The position numbers and the translations under genes are program-made. From assembly GCF_040954835.1 (NCBI RefSeq), contig NC_090711.1, positions 751,501 through 815,500 on the forward strand: 64,000 nt of DNA. Reading direction: 5' to 3'. The notes beneath the pieces are model-generated. The model was not told the origin of the DNA. It did no database searches and worked only from the letters and a program-made list of their open reading frames with translations. Below, in pieces: positions 41,382 to 55,330 of this stretch (within the stretch, counting starts at the first letter, position 1; every line of letters starts with the position of its first letter). Origin of the DNA: Lepisosteus oculatus. Lineage: Eukaryota > Chordata > Actinopteri > Semionotiformes > Lepisosteidae.

Positions 41382-43929
41382 TTCTAGTCTTTACACAGCT
41401 AGCTGTTCGAGACTACTTTAACCTTGATAACTTTCTTTACAGAGCAGCCTTTCACTTGTAGATAATGACAAAGAAAGAAAACTATTCTCTGCACTTAATA
41501 AGATGATTGTAATGCAAATTGCACTGTGCCTCATTAGGCATGGTAATATGGTATTCACACTTCTGTATTAACATTTAATTTATTGCTCTAATAAAAAAAC
41601 AGAAAAGATTAACAGTTTCTGTTGCAGCATGGGGAGTCTGAACAAGGGAGACTACAGGCATGTCTCCTTGGGACAGTGATCTTTCCAAAGGCTTGCAATG
41701 GGGAAAAAAATATTCTGTACGATCCAGCGAATTGTGAAGTGCAGTGTGTCAGGGTGTGGACTTAATACATTGTGAGGGTGAGAGGTAAATGTGTGGTTAT
41801 ATATCTATAGGAAAAAACTGGGTAATTACCATTTGGCCTTACTGTGGTCAGTGTACAGCTGGGGGTCAAGGCAAAGGCCCCTGGCTCAGCCACTACTGGT
41901 GTATTGGTGCCCTTGTGACTGTAGTTAAGAGTAGTAGGAAAGCAGTGAGGCAGGGCTTGTGATCCACCTCTGATCCTTCATGCAACCAGTGAACAGGCTA
42001 CAAACATAGGCGGTCTCCCTCAGTCTCGAACGCAGGACACTGAGGCGTGGTGAAACCGTTAGCATTGGGCAGTGTCTGAGGAGAGAATGGGGGGCTCTCT
42101 GACTTTTATGTTGGGGCATCTCTTCATCCTGGAGTCAACCACTGCAGAGCAGAACAAGACGCCCAGCTAGTTATTGACTCCGAGAGGCAGTGAGGTCAGG
42201 TTCAGCTCATCCTCCGATCTTAGTTAGCTGGGTTTGGGGCAGAGGTGAGGACCATGTCCATAGGGGAGCCAAGCCTCCACTATTGGCTAGGAAGCGCTGG
42301 TAAATGAGAACCTCCACACGGTGTGAGCAGCAGTCTGGTTCTGCACCAAAGAGCATCATGCCCACTGCAGCTCCATCTGCTTTAAAACCACTCACTGAGG
42401 CCAGGAAGGGAAGAAAATCTGATCAAGTCTCTTTTGAAATAGGTTTGATTTAATCTTTTATTTCACAGCGGTACCCTCAGTCAGTTGTAAAATCTGTAGC
42501 CTGTAAACACGTAAAAATGTTTTTCTTTTCCCATGGGTGTTTCATGATCAAACTTGGAGCATTTGTGTAGCCAGATCTTCAGACTCGGCAGTAAAAAAGT
42601 TCTTGAAAGAAAAAACAGGCTGAGGGTAACGGTTCTGCTTTGTGTTCATCAGGTACTGTATTTCTGTTGAAGTCCAAAGCGCTGTTACGTGACCAGGCTG
42701 TTGGGAACTGTTTTGCTGTACAGATGGCACAACAGGACTTCACTGGCAGATGGAAACCTTTTCTTTATGCCTTTAATGTAAGTGTGCCAAAGAAATAAAG
42801 TAACAGTGCAGGTTGCAGTGGTGGCAACTATTGAGGGTGCTGCTAATTAAGGAAAAAACTTTAGATTGTGCAACGTTAGCAACAAAAGTTTATCTAAGAA
42901 GATGAAAGTCAACTACGTATTAGTTGCATTTCTCAAGAGACGGTTATCTGAGTTCACGTCACAGGTAAATCATAGTCACTGTGCAGTTGGAGTGAAAGTC
43001 TTCATCCCCATTCTGATTATTCCCATTTCAAAGTCTAACTTTCAATATGTAAAATTATTTCTATGGTCGATTATGAGCCTTTGACAAATACAAATTTTGA
43101 AATTGTGTCAGTGGTAGGAGTGTGAATATGCATGTGCTTCAGAAGCATTTTTCTCTCTCACTTTCCATCTAACACTGTTGGTACTGTACAGTACGTGTGA
43201 GTGTTGGAGACTGAGTATGGCTCAGCAGAGTCACTGTGATTATACAAGATTGTTCTACACAGATTGAATTTCTGAAAGTGCAGATTATTACAGTTTATTC
43301 CTCCTCTCTCTGGAGACTAAATAAATCGCCCTGAAGTTGATGGAAGACATTAATTCATATTTAGGGCTGTTAATCCAAAAAGCAATGCCACATTAAAAAT
43401 GCATTTTCTCCAAGATAGAGATATAGCTTTATGGTTTATTGAGCAAGGAACTGCACTGGCCAGGTTGATCCTCCAATTCTTGAGTTCATAAGTATTGAAT
43501 AAAAAATATAGTTTGAAATTATTAAAAAAACAACAGGGGAATACATATTGTATTATAACACTGAATCTTGGAGGGGGGGGGAATTGCATTATGTTTCCAG
43601 CATGAAACAGGGTGTATAGAAAGAGTAAAGTCACTTTAATGTTATTGATTTCCTCCTCCGCAGCAGTCGATAGTATCCCAGCTGCCATCAGAGAGTGATA
43701 GCTGACACTGGGGTGGGGGGAAAAGTAAAAAAAAAAATGAAACGCAGCCTAAAGTGTCACATTGTCAGATAGACAGGATTGATGTCATACCTGTGGGAAT
43801 GACGGGTTGTGTGGCACTACAGCTGTGGGAAAGACTCGCTCCAGCTGAGAGGCTTCGTCGCCTGAATCTGAGATTTGCAATTGCAAGCAGCAGACATTCT
43901 GGGTGATGTGTGTATTGATATTAATTACT

Positions 43930-44490
43930 GGCTAATGCACAGAAAACAGTTCAGATAAGGGGTAACAACTCAAATGGGCATGATGTAATTAGTGAAGTGC
44001 CATGGAGATAAATGATAAAGAGCTGTGGTCCTAATATTTGTCAATGATCCAGATTCTGATATAGTTAGTAAACAAGTCAAGTTCACACATGTTGTCAAAA
44101 TAGGAGGATCAGTAAACACTGTAGAAGCAGTAAATAAAGTTTAAAAAATTGTTATAATTCAGGACTTGGCCGACTCCTGGCAGATGACATTTAGTGCAGA
44201 GAAGTGCATATTGCATGATGTAGCTAGCAGAAATATAAACAATAGATGTAAGGTAGGAAAGGCTGAGCTGGAAGTTACATAAGAAAAACATTTTTAGCTG
44301 TTAATGCTACCACATCACCTACATCATCTAGACATTGTGGGGAAGCAAAACAAAAGGCAATCATAAAGCTAGGATATAAACATAATTAGCAAATGAGGTA
44401 TGTTACGTTAAAACTGTGAAGTGCACTAATTAAAACCTCATTTATGTGCAATTTTAGTTACCAATCCAATTAATCAATTCAGTGAAAAGC
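43930..44490 (+). mobile_element. decayed CR1/L2-like LINE reverse transcriptase fragment
   Basis: Broken frames still read NDPDSDIVS, then LADSWQMTFSAEKCILHDVA and, near the end, LRPHLCAILVT. These match the LINE reverse transcriptase region that usually reads NDL.S.I, W...WQM.F...KC.VMH and RPHLEYA. Frameshifts and stops are frequent, so the copy is dead. Clade is approximate. Confidence 0.7.
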
Positions 44491-45339
44491 AACCAGATAT
44501 TTTCCAGGACTTAAAGGACCTTCCTGCACCAACGGTCTGAAAAGAGCTTTTTACTGTTCAACAGAGAAGACCACAAGGGCAACAGTTTCATTGATGACAG
44601 TGCATAATGAAGACCCTAACGTGAGCACTAATCATTAGCGAATTAAAATGGTTCAACATATTTTTGGCTCCTGAAAAGTTATGTGGTTTTGTGAAGCTCT
44701 GCAAATGTCTGGAAAGGGGGAGTGCGTTTGAAACGCAGGGCGATTTGCAAATCCATAGATATGAAGACTTTGTTGATGGGTTCATTGTGGCTTTTTGTAA
44801 TTTACTGGTCTGGCAACAAATTGAAATGTGCTTTGCACTTGGGTGTAAGCCCAAGTGTAACTAGAGCCGCAGTTTACTTACATCTTGTTTACTTTCCTTT
44901 TTCCTGGGTGTACTGTTTGTATTCTGCCCTACAGACTCTTGATGAGAATCACAAAAGGACCTTTTTAGGTACAAAAGGCGTAACCCCAATGACGTTCGCT
45001 GCGGTAATTTAAAATGTTTCTGTGAACATGGCGGTTTCTTGTAAGCGCAGGCGGCACCTTGACGGATCTCTCGTCTCTCCGCTCGCACCAGAGGAAACTG
45101 CTCAGGTTGTTTGCTGGTGTTGGGTGGAGCTCTCAGCTGTTCTTGGGCGCTGTGACAGATAGGTCTGGTTTTTCAACACACTCCTGCAAGTAACAATTAC
45201 CAAAGCTCCGGTAAAGTGAGGTCTTAATTTCGTTAAGGGTTCGATCAAGAGCTCAGCTCAGACAGAATATGGAACAGGGAATGGAGGGCAAGTAGAGTAT
45301 TTAAATATAATGGAAGATGTCATGCCAAAGCAATTTTCC

Positions 45340-45790
45340 TGAGGAGCCCATCGTGTCCACAAGCGCAATTGAAGCCCTACCATTTGACCTCATTGGCTTC
45401 CGTTTTCCTAATCGAGAGGAATGAGTTTCATGAAATCTTTTTTTGTTTTCATTGAATGCCGGAGCAGGTGAAAAATTCTTGGCTTCTGCCTTTCAAGGCA
45501 TTGTCTTTTTTTAATAAAGTTGAATAAGGACAAACACAGTGTTCTAAATAATAAGATAAGGAAAATGTTCATCATTTTTGTTTTACATTTATCGGTATGC
45601 TTTAAATTGAGACTTGGACACCAGAAATGTCACAGAGGATGCAGCCGGTGGTTTAATTAAATTGCCAGAATGAAATTCTGTCGCTTGATACAATTTGTAA
45701 TTCATCCGTTAGACTCTGGAGGATTCCTCCACTCTTTTTCACTTTAATTGAAAGATATTTCATGGGATTAGAAAAAATTCAGAGGGAGAA
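45340..45790. other. candidate conserved non-coding block
   Basis: Repeat-free, AT-rich, with homeodomain-like cores (tttaattaaattgccagaat at about 45651, actttaattgaaag at about 45742) and no open frame. It looks like the ultra-conserved elements near developmental genes, but this is an impression to be tested by alignment. Confidence 0.25.
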
Positions 45791-48700
45791 GTTATTTATT
45801 ATTTTAATATCTATATTTAAATTAATTTATTGATGCTACAAAACAGCAGAAAGAAGGGTATTGAGGCGGAGAGCAGAGTCATTCCTGGTTCTTTCAGTGT
45901 CCTATGTAGCAACCAAATGAATTTTTTCTTAACCTGAACAGAGCATTTTATTAGAGGCAAAAGCACAACTTTAATGTCCCGATACCTACAACATCAATGT
46001 TGCATTCATGCAGAAAGACACTTTCCATATTTTCAAAGGGCTGTGCTTTGGGAATTCTGGTGATATTGATGTTTTTTATGGAATGTTAAATCAAGATGGT
46101 TTCATTTAATTTCTAATGAGGTTATTTTAGACGTGACATAGTCCTGACAAAGAAAGCATCGCACTCGCATTTCGAATAGCAGCATTTTTTTTGGTGGCTC
46201 CCAGACCAGCATTGCATTCTTTGGGGTCCTTTAGCATTGTTGCAGTCAGACCCGTGGAGACATGCTTGCATGAAAATCTAAAATATATCAAGAAGTGCTG
46301 AATTGACTGCTCCATAGAGTGCAACAATATTGCCATATACCAAAAAGTGCATCTGCCTTAAAGAAATACCGAGGACCATCATATTTAATTTGAAGAGTGC
46401 CAGGACTTTACCGTTAAGTATACTTGGCCTTTAGTTTAAATTCTTAAGACAAAGAGGGAAGCTCTTTGTTTGGAGCGGTTATTCTGGAAGTCTGGCTCAT
46501 ACTGCTGTACGGTACTTGCATGCCTTAAGCCTGCATCAGAGGTTTTGCAAAAGAGGCCCTGCAGCAGGTTAAGTGCTCGCGCTGGTCCATCTTCCAGTGC
46601 GTTTGATTGAGGGAGCTGGAGCAGTGGCTCGCCACTGACGCGGTCATGCGGGGAACGCCAATTAACTCGGCATAAGAGGGCCCTCTGTCCCTGTGTGCCT
46701 TGCAGTGAGCGTGAGCCGTTAGTAAGCCCTCCAACTCCAGCCTAAGTGCAGGCAGAAAATTATTTCTGCGACGGTGAAGTGTTGGGAGGGGTGTGCCTGC
46801 ATTTGGGCTTTTACCTTTCTGCGCGATGCAGCTGTGTTCCCTGTGGTGCGGAATCATCGAGGGCTGTCGTTACCGGGCAGAAAGAGCACTAATTGTTTTG
46901 AATACCTTTCTTCAGTCCTTGCCCCAGTAGTCTGATCTCTCCTGCGAGGGGCTGCTGTGCAGTGGCTGGGTTATTGACTATGTATGCACAGAATGTTAAC
47001 GGGCTCCGGAGCCGCGGCGCCGCTCAGACTTTGTGATTTGACGGCTGCTGCCGCTGACTGGTTCTGATCTGACGGCTCCTCTGGGGGAAGGAACTACATC
47101 AGAGGAAATGAAGAAGAGTCTCGGTTATACAAGGCGAGAGGGAGGAGGGCAGCTGTTGAATCGGGGTGTTAGTTTTAACGACTCGTGTGCTGAATTTGAA
47201 ATGCCGTAAGCCGGGATTTGTAAACCGTCCTTAAATTATTGATGCATCCCGGCGGTATGTGCACACCAATCGAAAGGCTTGACTTTTGTCCACAGAGCCT
47301 GATTTGCCAGTGTGACTCATTCCTTAATAATTCAGGGCCCCTGTAGGCCTTGTGATCATGACGCACTGGAGCTGGTCTCTACAGGGGGTTCCCGCTATGT
47401 TCTGGGCTCTGCGCAGCACCCTGATGGGGCGTGTTAGTGGTTTAAAAGTGTCTTTATTAAGGACTAATACAGGAGCGATCACATACCCAGAGACGCAATC
47501 CTGGGGGGCGAGGATCAAGAGTGCTTGTCAGGCAAGTGCAGAGGTGTAAGATCAAAGTACATCTGGAAGTATATAGAGAACAAATTTCATGCGCTGAAGT
47601 GCAGCATTTTATGACTAATACTGATGGGGAGAAAGCTAGCAGTGAGCAGCATGACCTCTGTGGATAGTCGCTGGCCACGTTGCTCGGTTTCTCAAGCCTG
47701 TTTTGAAGGGGAGAAACTGTAATCCCGTTTTACAGAACAGTCTTATCACGGGAACCAGACACGGACTGAATCCAAAAATCAAACCACCCACCCCCAGCCA
47801 CAAAATCCCAATCCCTTTTTTTTCACAGTGGGGTTCTGTTATTTACGGTCGTACTTTGGCTAACCAGTTGCCACAGACTTGTCTAACCTGATTTTCCTAA
47901 TTCTCAAGAACAAGTTTTGAATAAATGCAGACAAGGAGCTTGCAAAACTGCCGCACTTCCGAATGTTGTAACATTAAGATATCCAGAAAGAGAGCAGCCT
48001 CCTTGAGCTTTCGGTCCCTTTCTGCAGTTCAGGTCAGTTTCTTGTTGATTGCAAGGCACAGCCGGATAGTGTTCTGTTCAGAGCCTGCAGGGACAGACGG
48101 AGATCTGTCGCAGATCGGCGTCACGTGTTTAAAAGCGTCTAGCTTTAAAGTAACGCCTTTCCGCGGCCTTTGGGACATTGGTGAAATGTCAGCCCGCAGG
48201 AAGGATCCTCAAGGGGTCTGCAGGAAAGGAACCCACCAATCAGAGTCTGTGTGTAAATCGGAGCGGGACATTTAATTAACACGTACCTCTTCACAACAAG
48301 CAAACCTGCTAATTAAACAGTTCTCCGGCTGTGCTGTATATCGTACCTTTCTGTGCCTATAGTGGCAGAAATTAATTTTGCAAACTGGTGCTTATCTGTT
48401 GCACAAGGGCTAAAGGCACCTAGTAAATACACTTTAATTCTTCTGAGTGAACACGGCATTCATCTATGTGAACATTCCCTTTTGCCTTGTGTAGGTAAGA
48501 ATGCCAATTCACTCATTCCCATTCCTGTTCTGGTTTTGTTAGATCTTTGGTTTTAGTTCATTGTCTTCCAAGGTCTTTGCTATTCACTGAGTTTAAAACA
48601 TGTTACAGAAAAGAGAGAACCAATACTGTTATATTGGCAAATACCATTTGTGTGGTTATTAATCTTTCTCTGTACCGAGCCTGCTTTTTTTAAGACCGGT

Positions 48701-49968
48701 TATGATCTATGCTTTCATGCTTCTCTTTTTTCAATGGGAGAATTATGTGAAGGCTAGATCTCTGTAACTGAAGGCAGCTGGACATTTCAAGTGTCAGCAG
48801 GGCGGGTGTGCTTGTGTTCCTAAAGACATCAAGGATATATGGTCTACAAGAGCGCCCTCACTACACTGCTCGCAGTTAACCCATCCCTGCAGCAGGATGA
48901 ATTCACCCTAGTTCTTCATAGCTCAGGAGTGATGTGACTGATTTATATCCATCAATAAATCATAGATTTGCAATGACGTCCCATCTGCCAGCCCGGGAAG
49001 TGACCCCTGCAGGAATATCGTAATGAACACAGCTTTTTTGTTTGTTATGATCTTTTGTTCAGTACTGTGCAATAACTTAAATCTCACAGCGCTTGTTGGA
49101 CATTTCAAAATTCATTTAAAAAATACTGGTTCCATTAATGATTAAAGTGCTTTTCAAATGAAAACATGTTTGAGAAGTTGATGTTATAATCACATTAACA
49201 CCAACTCCTTCTCTTTTGTCTTTTCATTATGATTTTCTTGATTGGATAACGTGGTATGAAATGGTGAAGTGAGTACTGTTTTTAATGTTGGTTTTACACA
49301 TTACTGAGCTCGTTGAAAGATATTGGACAGCTGTTTAAATTTTTATATTCATCAAGTAAGTAATTTCCATTGATTTCAACTTGGTGCCTTGTTTGAACAT
49401 CTCTTCTGTTCAGTACAAGGATTTTGTTTTTAGCATGCTGTTTTACCTTTTTTTTGTAAATTAGTAGATGTACAGTACTTTCATCCCCTCTGTGAAACTT
49501 ATTTTTAGAGGACTGTTTCAACTATAAGGAAACAAAGATGTATTTTCAGTTAATGACTAAAAATCTAATAATGGAACCTGAATATGAGACACATGGTAAC
49601 ATTCTGATTTATAATTGGATTTCAGACCTGTAGCAGCAGGCAATTAGCATTCAAAGTAGAGTCTCTTTCTTGGTTCTGGCTTTGCTTGAAAACTCCAGCA
49701 GTTCTGTGTGAGGTTTAACATTTTATCTTCTGATTTTTCTGTCATTCTGCTTTCACTGCTCTTGTCTCATGTCTGGCATTGTTAGGGATTGTCAGCTTGA
49801 TTCATCTTCAGTGTGAACTTTCAAGAGTATCTTCTTTTGCTTTACAGTTAAAACTACCTCGCTTGCTAATTTTCGTAGTAATTAATTGCTGTTAGAGTGA
49901 TATTTAACTTATTCGAGGATCTCAAAGTATTTAACATATTGGTGGGGACCTACTACTGAAATACACAC

Positions 49969-50047
49969 CCACCTGGGAGAGGCATAGTGACCATTGTGCA
50001 GCAGCAGCCCCACCTGGGAGGCACACAGTGGCCATTAATTTAGCAGC
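49969..50047 (+). repeat. imperfect tandem pair
   Basis: ccacctgggagaggcatagt gaccattgtgcagcagc is followed by ccacctgggaggcacacagt ggccattaatttagcagc: two units of about 38 bp with several differences. Confidence 0.55.
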
Positions 50048-50235
50048 GCCAACACCCTTTCTTGTACAAATGGCTTCACGGGATGTCCAGACTCAGCCTT
50101 GCTTAACGTCTGAGGCCTGACGAGCTGTTGCAGGCTACAAGGCGGCAGGTGGTTCGCTCATGGTTATGGAGTCTGACTATCATGCAAGATAAAAATGCTC
50201 TGTTCCCTGTTGCAACTAGGCAACCCAAAGAACAG

Positions 50236-50516
50236 GGGGGAGCGGTGGCTCTGTGGCTCAGGACCTGCGCCTGTGACTGGAAGGTTGCTGGTTCAAATCC
50301 CGCGGCCGGCAGAGGAATCCTACTCCGTTGGGCCCCTGAGCAAGGCCCTTAACCCCCACTGCTCCAGGGGTGCTGTACAATGGCGACCCTGCGCTCTGAC
50401 CCCCAGCTTCTCTCCCTGTCTGTGTCTCCATGGAGAAAAAGCTGGTGTATGCGAAAAGACGAATTCCTAATGCAAGAATTTGTATAGGGCTAATAAAGAA
50501 ACATTAAACATTAAAC
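50236..50516 (+). repeat. tRNA-derived SINE (family B), best preserved copy
   Basis: Head agcggtggctctgtggctca carries the A box, and GGTTCAAATCC (50290-50300) the B box. Then come gcagaggaatcctactccgt, gcaaggcccttaacccccac, tgctccaggggtgctgtaca and gcttctctccctgtctgtgt, with an AT-rich tail aaagaaacattaaacattaa. It is a fairly young copy compared with the reversed one in rbl1 intron 1. Confidence 0.88.
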
Positions 50517-53500
50517 AAGTCAACTTAGATCAGCAGTGAAAGAGGTGTTCATTTGGTTTAATATTTTATCTGTTTTATGATTTCATGATATGACTTGGCA
50601 GTAGCAAAAATAAGAAATGTAGCTCTTATATCCACATTCCCTGAAAAGGCTCCTTCTTTTTACTCCATACATGAGTCCAATCAGACACCTTTAACAAGTC
50701 TGAAGTGGGACTTCATAATCTTGATGTGCTGACAGTGTGCTAATGAAGAATTGAATCTGTAATCATGTGTAATATTAGAGACACACTTTCCTCTGACCTC
50801 AGCAGGTGCTTTCACTTTTAATCCCATAAGGAAAGAAACTCCTTAACAGGAAGATTTGTTTTTTTAAGGGAGTAAATTCGTTTTGATTTTCACCATTTTC
50901 GGTATTCCATGAAAATGAGCAGGTCTCTGCCTAGTTTTTCTCACATTGCCTGTGTAAGCAAGTTTACAACCGGGAGATAAAAAAACAAACCGGAAGAGTG
51001 ATACCTTGAGCTTCCAAGAAATTTGTTTATAGAGAAGATTGGACAGGTTTCTAAATTTGTTTACTGTGGGACTGTTTATGCACCTCGTTAAAAAAAAAAA
51101 TCCGGTTTCTCTATCCACTTGATTCAGGAGGGCATGGAGTTACACAGAGATTTATGCACCTGCCTGCCTTCCAGTGTTGTAGGCTGCCAGCAAGATTGAA
51201 GTTCCAGTAGTGTCACAGCAGGCTGGCTGCTCCTCTTACTGTCCTTCCATTGCTGAGCTTTGAAGCAAACTCAGTAATTCTCACCCATTACCAGCAGGAT
51301 CATCAGGGCTGTTAAGACTCTTGTTGCACTGAAGGGACTGTATGTTGTGAAGCCCTGCTCTTGCCTGTCATACAGGACCAACAGACAGACGATGAAGTGG
51401 CAGGCTCACGTGTGTAACCTGTCTGCCAGTTTTGTCTGATATTGTACCAGCTACTTGGCAGGCAACAAGAATGGTGACTTCTCCTTATGGTGTGGTATTT
51501 TTTTTAAAAGGAAAACTGTTTTTATTTCACCGTAAACTGAAATAAAAACAAGTTCTCTTTGCCCAAGTTCTGCTACCATCGGAACCATCTTCCTTTGCCA
51601 CGGTAGATCGGATTCCTTCCACTTCTTATCTGTTACCCAGCAGGTAATTATTTCTAATAGCTCTCGACGGTAAAGTGAAGTAGATCAGGTTATGCATGGA
51701 AACATCCTGATTTATTGTAAGAGTCTGACCTCATTAACTGACATAAAATTACATCAGCCCAGTCCCACATGCTTTGCAGTATTTCACTGGTGTGAGAGTC
51801 CCACCTGCAGTTAAATACGAAGGTAGAAGAGGAGAGGCACTAGTTGGAAGCAGCTGTCTTGCATGCCTTTCAATACATTGATACAGGAAGCTGGTTGATG
51901 TATCTTCCTTACTGAGGGAGATGGTGTTCAAACTCAACGTGTCAAACTGAAATCATAGTCCATAAAATGTCAGTTTAGTGGATGTTCAGCTCTTAAACTT
52001 TTCTGGCAGGCTGCTGTTCTGTAAGTATTTGAAAAAAACGGAACATGAGGAAGAGCATTTGTGCCCCTGCGAGTGCAGAGATCCTCTGGGATTGCTCGGA
52101 ATGAAATCTGCTGCAGTTCAGGAAAGATCCATTTACTCCCAGTGCCGTTTAAATAATGGAACCTCCGTGAGCAAACCCTTGTCTGTTCAGAGTCCCAGGA
52201 AATGTTTTATAATCCAATACAAAGCTGTAAATTAATTCCTCTTATCTACTTTAGGAAATAAGAAAAAAGGCCACAAGTATAAGCTGTTGTTTTTATAGGA
52301 CTGTATAGACCATACCAGTTTAGAAAACATTAATTTGATTTGACTGGAATGTTCTGCCTGGCAAGGCAGTGGCAAAATGGGGGAAAAAAAAGAAGTGGAG
52401 CAGCAAAGCTCTCTGTAATTTATTGGGAATAATCAAACCTTTCAGAAATAATTTCAGTGCACACCTGCCTCAATGTGCATGTAAGTGGCGAAGAAATTAA
52501 TTTGTACTCTCTTATCCATTCAGCTGAGGGTGAAGAACATGATGTCATCGCTTAGCACGTCTTGTTCTGCACAGAGTGCAGTTCCTGGCTTTCCTCATGC
52601 CAACTGCATGACAAAGCAGTTACTCCCCCAGCCAATTCATTACCATCTGTTTTTAATCCACTTTGTTGTGCTCAGCGTGCATAGAGTCATGCTTCATATT
52701 GGGAGACCTTTAAAATGCGCTTCACATTGCAACTCCTCCACCTGACAGTGAGATTTTGCAATTTGCTTATTTGCAATATTTGGGTAATTTGTTTCTTCTG
52801 AATCTCCATTCCCTTTATCTCCATCATCACCTTTCCTCCAGGCTGCCTGAAGGATGTATAGACTGTGTGCTCCCCAACGCTGATAGGAAGCCTTTTTCTT
52901 TCCTTCTTCAAACACTAAGAAGGAGCCTGCTGGAGACTTTAGCCTCAAAGCCTCCTTGTATAGTTGTAAAAGTAAAATTAAAAGTGACAAATCCTTTAAA
53001 CAAAACTGCTTTAATTTATTTTAAAAACTGAAAAGTGTAAGAGAAAAAGAGTGGTAGGAAGAAAGAGACTGTAAGACCAAAACATGGTTAGTTTGTCTGT
53101 GTAGCTTGGAGAATCTCCCCTAGCTGCTGGGGAGGGGGATGAGCAGAGCTGCTGGTGTTAAAGCCAGATCTCCCTGCTGAGTGGAGGTCAGGTGAGGTGA
53201 GCACAGTGTGGGGGGTGTGGGTACACAGTGCTGTGCTTCTGAAGCCAGGCAATGTAAGACTCTTTCAGTGATGCTGTGCACTATACCGGCTCTCTTCACA
53301 GCAGGGCTACACAGATGTAGCTTTACTGCCTACTCCATTGCAGGATTTTGTTAAAGCCCAACTTAATTTAATCAAGAACAGAATCAATGTAAGTGTTGAG
53401 GCGTTGGCTGTTACACAGTTCTGAAATAGTGCATTGTAAGGGCTGCATGTTGAGCTTTATCACCGTTTATGTGCAGTCCCTGTTATCAGCTGTGTTTCAT

Positions 53501-55039
53501 CAGTGACCACCTCACTGTGAATAACGCGACAGCTCAGAAATACGAATTCTGCTAGAAGAACCTGGACAATTTTAAATGGAAACAAGCAAAATAAATAGCT
53601 GAGAAGTTCAGTTCAAAGATTAATTGAAAATGTCTAAGTGGCATAAAAATAAAAATGTAGACAATTTAGATCAATTACAGAGACCTATTAAGACAAAGTG
53701 GAGCAATTGTTTTACCCACTTTTAATCATGCTTCTCTTATTAAAATACAGGTTAATGCAGACAAGATAAAGAGTGTTTGTGCTGGAAATCTGCAGCAAAG
53801 GAGCTCAAATGAATGAAAATGAATGCTCACGAACTACTGGCTTGCTTTTACAATGATGCCTTTAAAATAAATTGTACAATTAATCAATGTTTCCTAAATA
53901 GCAATATGTTAATTTGCTTGTGAATGCCGTGGAATGTTACAATAAATATTTACAGGGTAGCCAGCAGGTGCAAGACGGTTTCTTTATTAGGACTGACTGG
54001 AGCTTCGTAGTGAAGTGTTGGAGAAAGTTACAGCGGAGCTCGGGTGTGAACAGCTCCTTGTGTGGGTTTGGCTTGGCACTGGGAGGGAGATGAAGCTTCA
54101 GGGGGAGTGTCTGAGGGCTGGGTCATCCCCGTTTCTAGAAGAGCCAGTCTGGTTTATGACTACATCTCAGTCTTTGCTTATGCTTGAGATAGTAATGGAC
54201 TCTTAATAGAGTTTCAAACCATCTGTGAGTGCTGTTTTTTATTTTTTGCTCATATGTTGTACATAGCTTGCTTCAGTGTTGTTGTGCATTATTTTAAAAT
54301 TATGCCCTTTAAAGCAAATCTAACTGATTCGTAGTGCCGTTGTAAGCACTGCTGTGGAGGCTGTGGGGTTGATTGTTGCAGTAAGTCATGAATGGGACTA
54401 GACTAGTTCCCAATCCACAACTCTCCTACACAGGTTTTACTTCCACTGGAGTACTGTTGCTATATTATACATATCGCCACCACTGCGCTGCATTAATACA
54501 TAATCTAATCTATTTCTTTTGATGTGGCTTCATCATATTATCATCACCGTTTTTATTATTCATATCTCTAGTACAATACTGGAGTTGCATAACAGTTTCA
54601 AAATTATTGCAATTAACACAGTACAGAATAACTACAGTATAGCTATGGAATCATGTTTTGCAGCATTTTGGTAAGATCTGAAGCGACTGGTGGATGTACT
54701 ATCCATGCACAACTGCTGTGTGGTGACCCAGCACCTTTATTGACATGGAAGAACTGGCTTTGATTGCGGATAGATACATTTTTCTACCAGCAGATTTGCA
54801 TTTTAGCTAAATGTGCTGATCTGGTGATTTGTTAGAAATTTTAATAAGTTTGGAGAAGAGAGCAGGATAACAAGAAATGTTGAAAATGTTTTTTGCTCCC
54901 CTACGCTGAGGTGTCTGCGGTTGGCGCTTGCTGTTGTTTTCCATCTCTCCATTTCTATCAGGTGGGTTTAATTAATTTTTATTCTTTCTGTGTTTATTAA
55001 TATTTTTCATATCTCCACCATTAGTGTTCTTCTATTGCT

Positions 55040-55330
55040 CAGTCTAACCACTTTTGAAAATAGAATATTGAAAAATAATTGCTGCAATGCCAGGAAGTGT
55101 AGAGAAATTGTTTTTCAAATTGCCATGCTGCCCCAGAAATATTTATAGTGTCACATTTTATTACTTGGTGTTTTTCATTGTTTTTGTCATTATGATTTTC
55201 TATAAACCACAAATAATTGCTCTCTTCAATACTGAATCTCTGGATAACAGAAATGCGCTGGAGAAGACATAAAGCAGGATTTCGTCAAATTTTCACAAAC
55301 AGAAAATGCATCTGCTTGCGACGATCCCCT
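55040..55330. other. candidate conserved non-coding block
   Basis: Repeat-free AT-rich sequence with many TAAT/ATTA cores and homopolymer-free texture (for example tttttcaaattgccatgctg, aatattta tagtgtcac). The 61-codon open frame at 55087-55272 has no recognisable protein. The claim depends on alignment. Confidence 0.25.

Noticed and set aside
50236-50310. tRNA-like sequence with A and B boxes
   Set aside because: It is the head of a SINE with a long non-tRNA body, not a tRNA gene. The same holds for 303-380 and 3270-3340.
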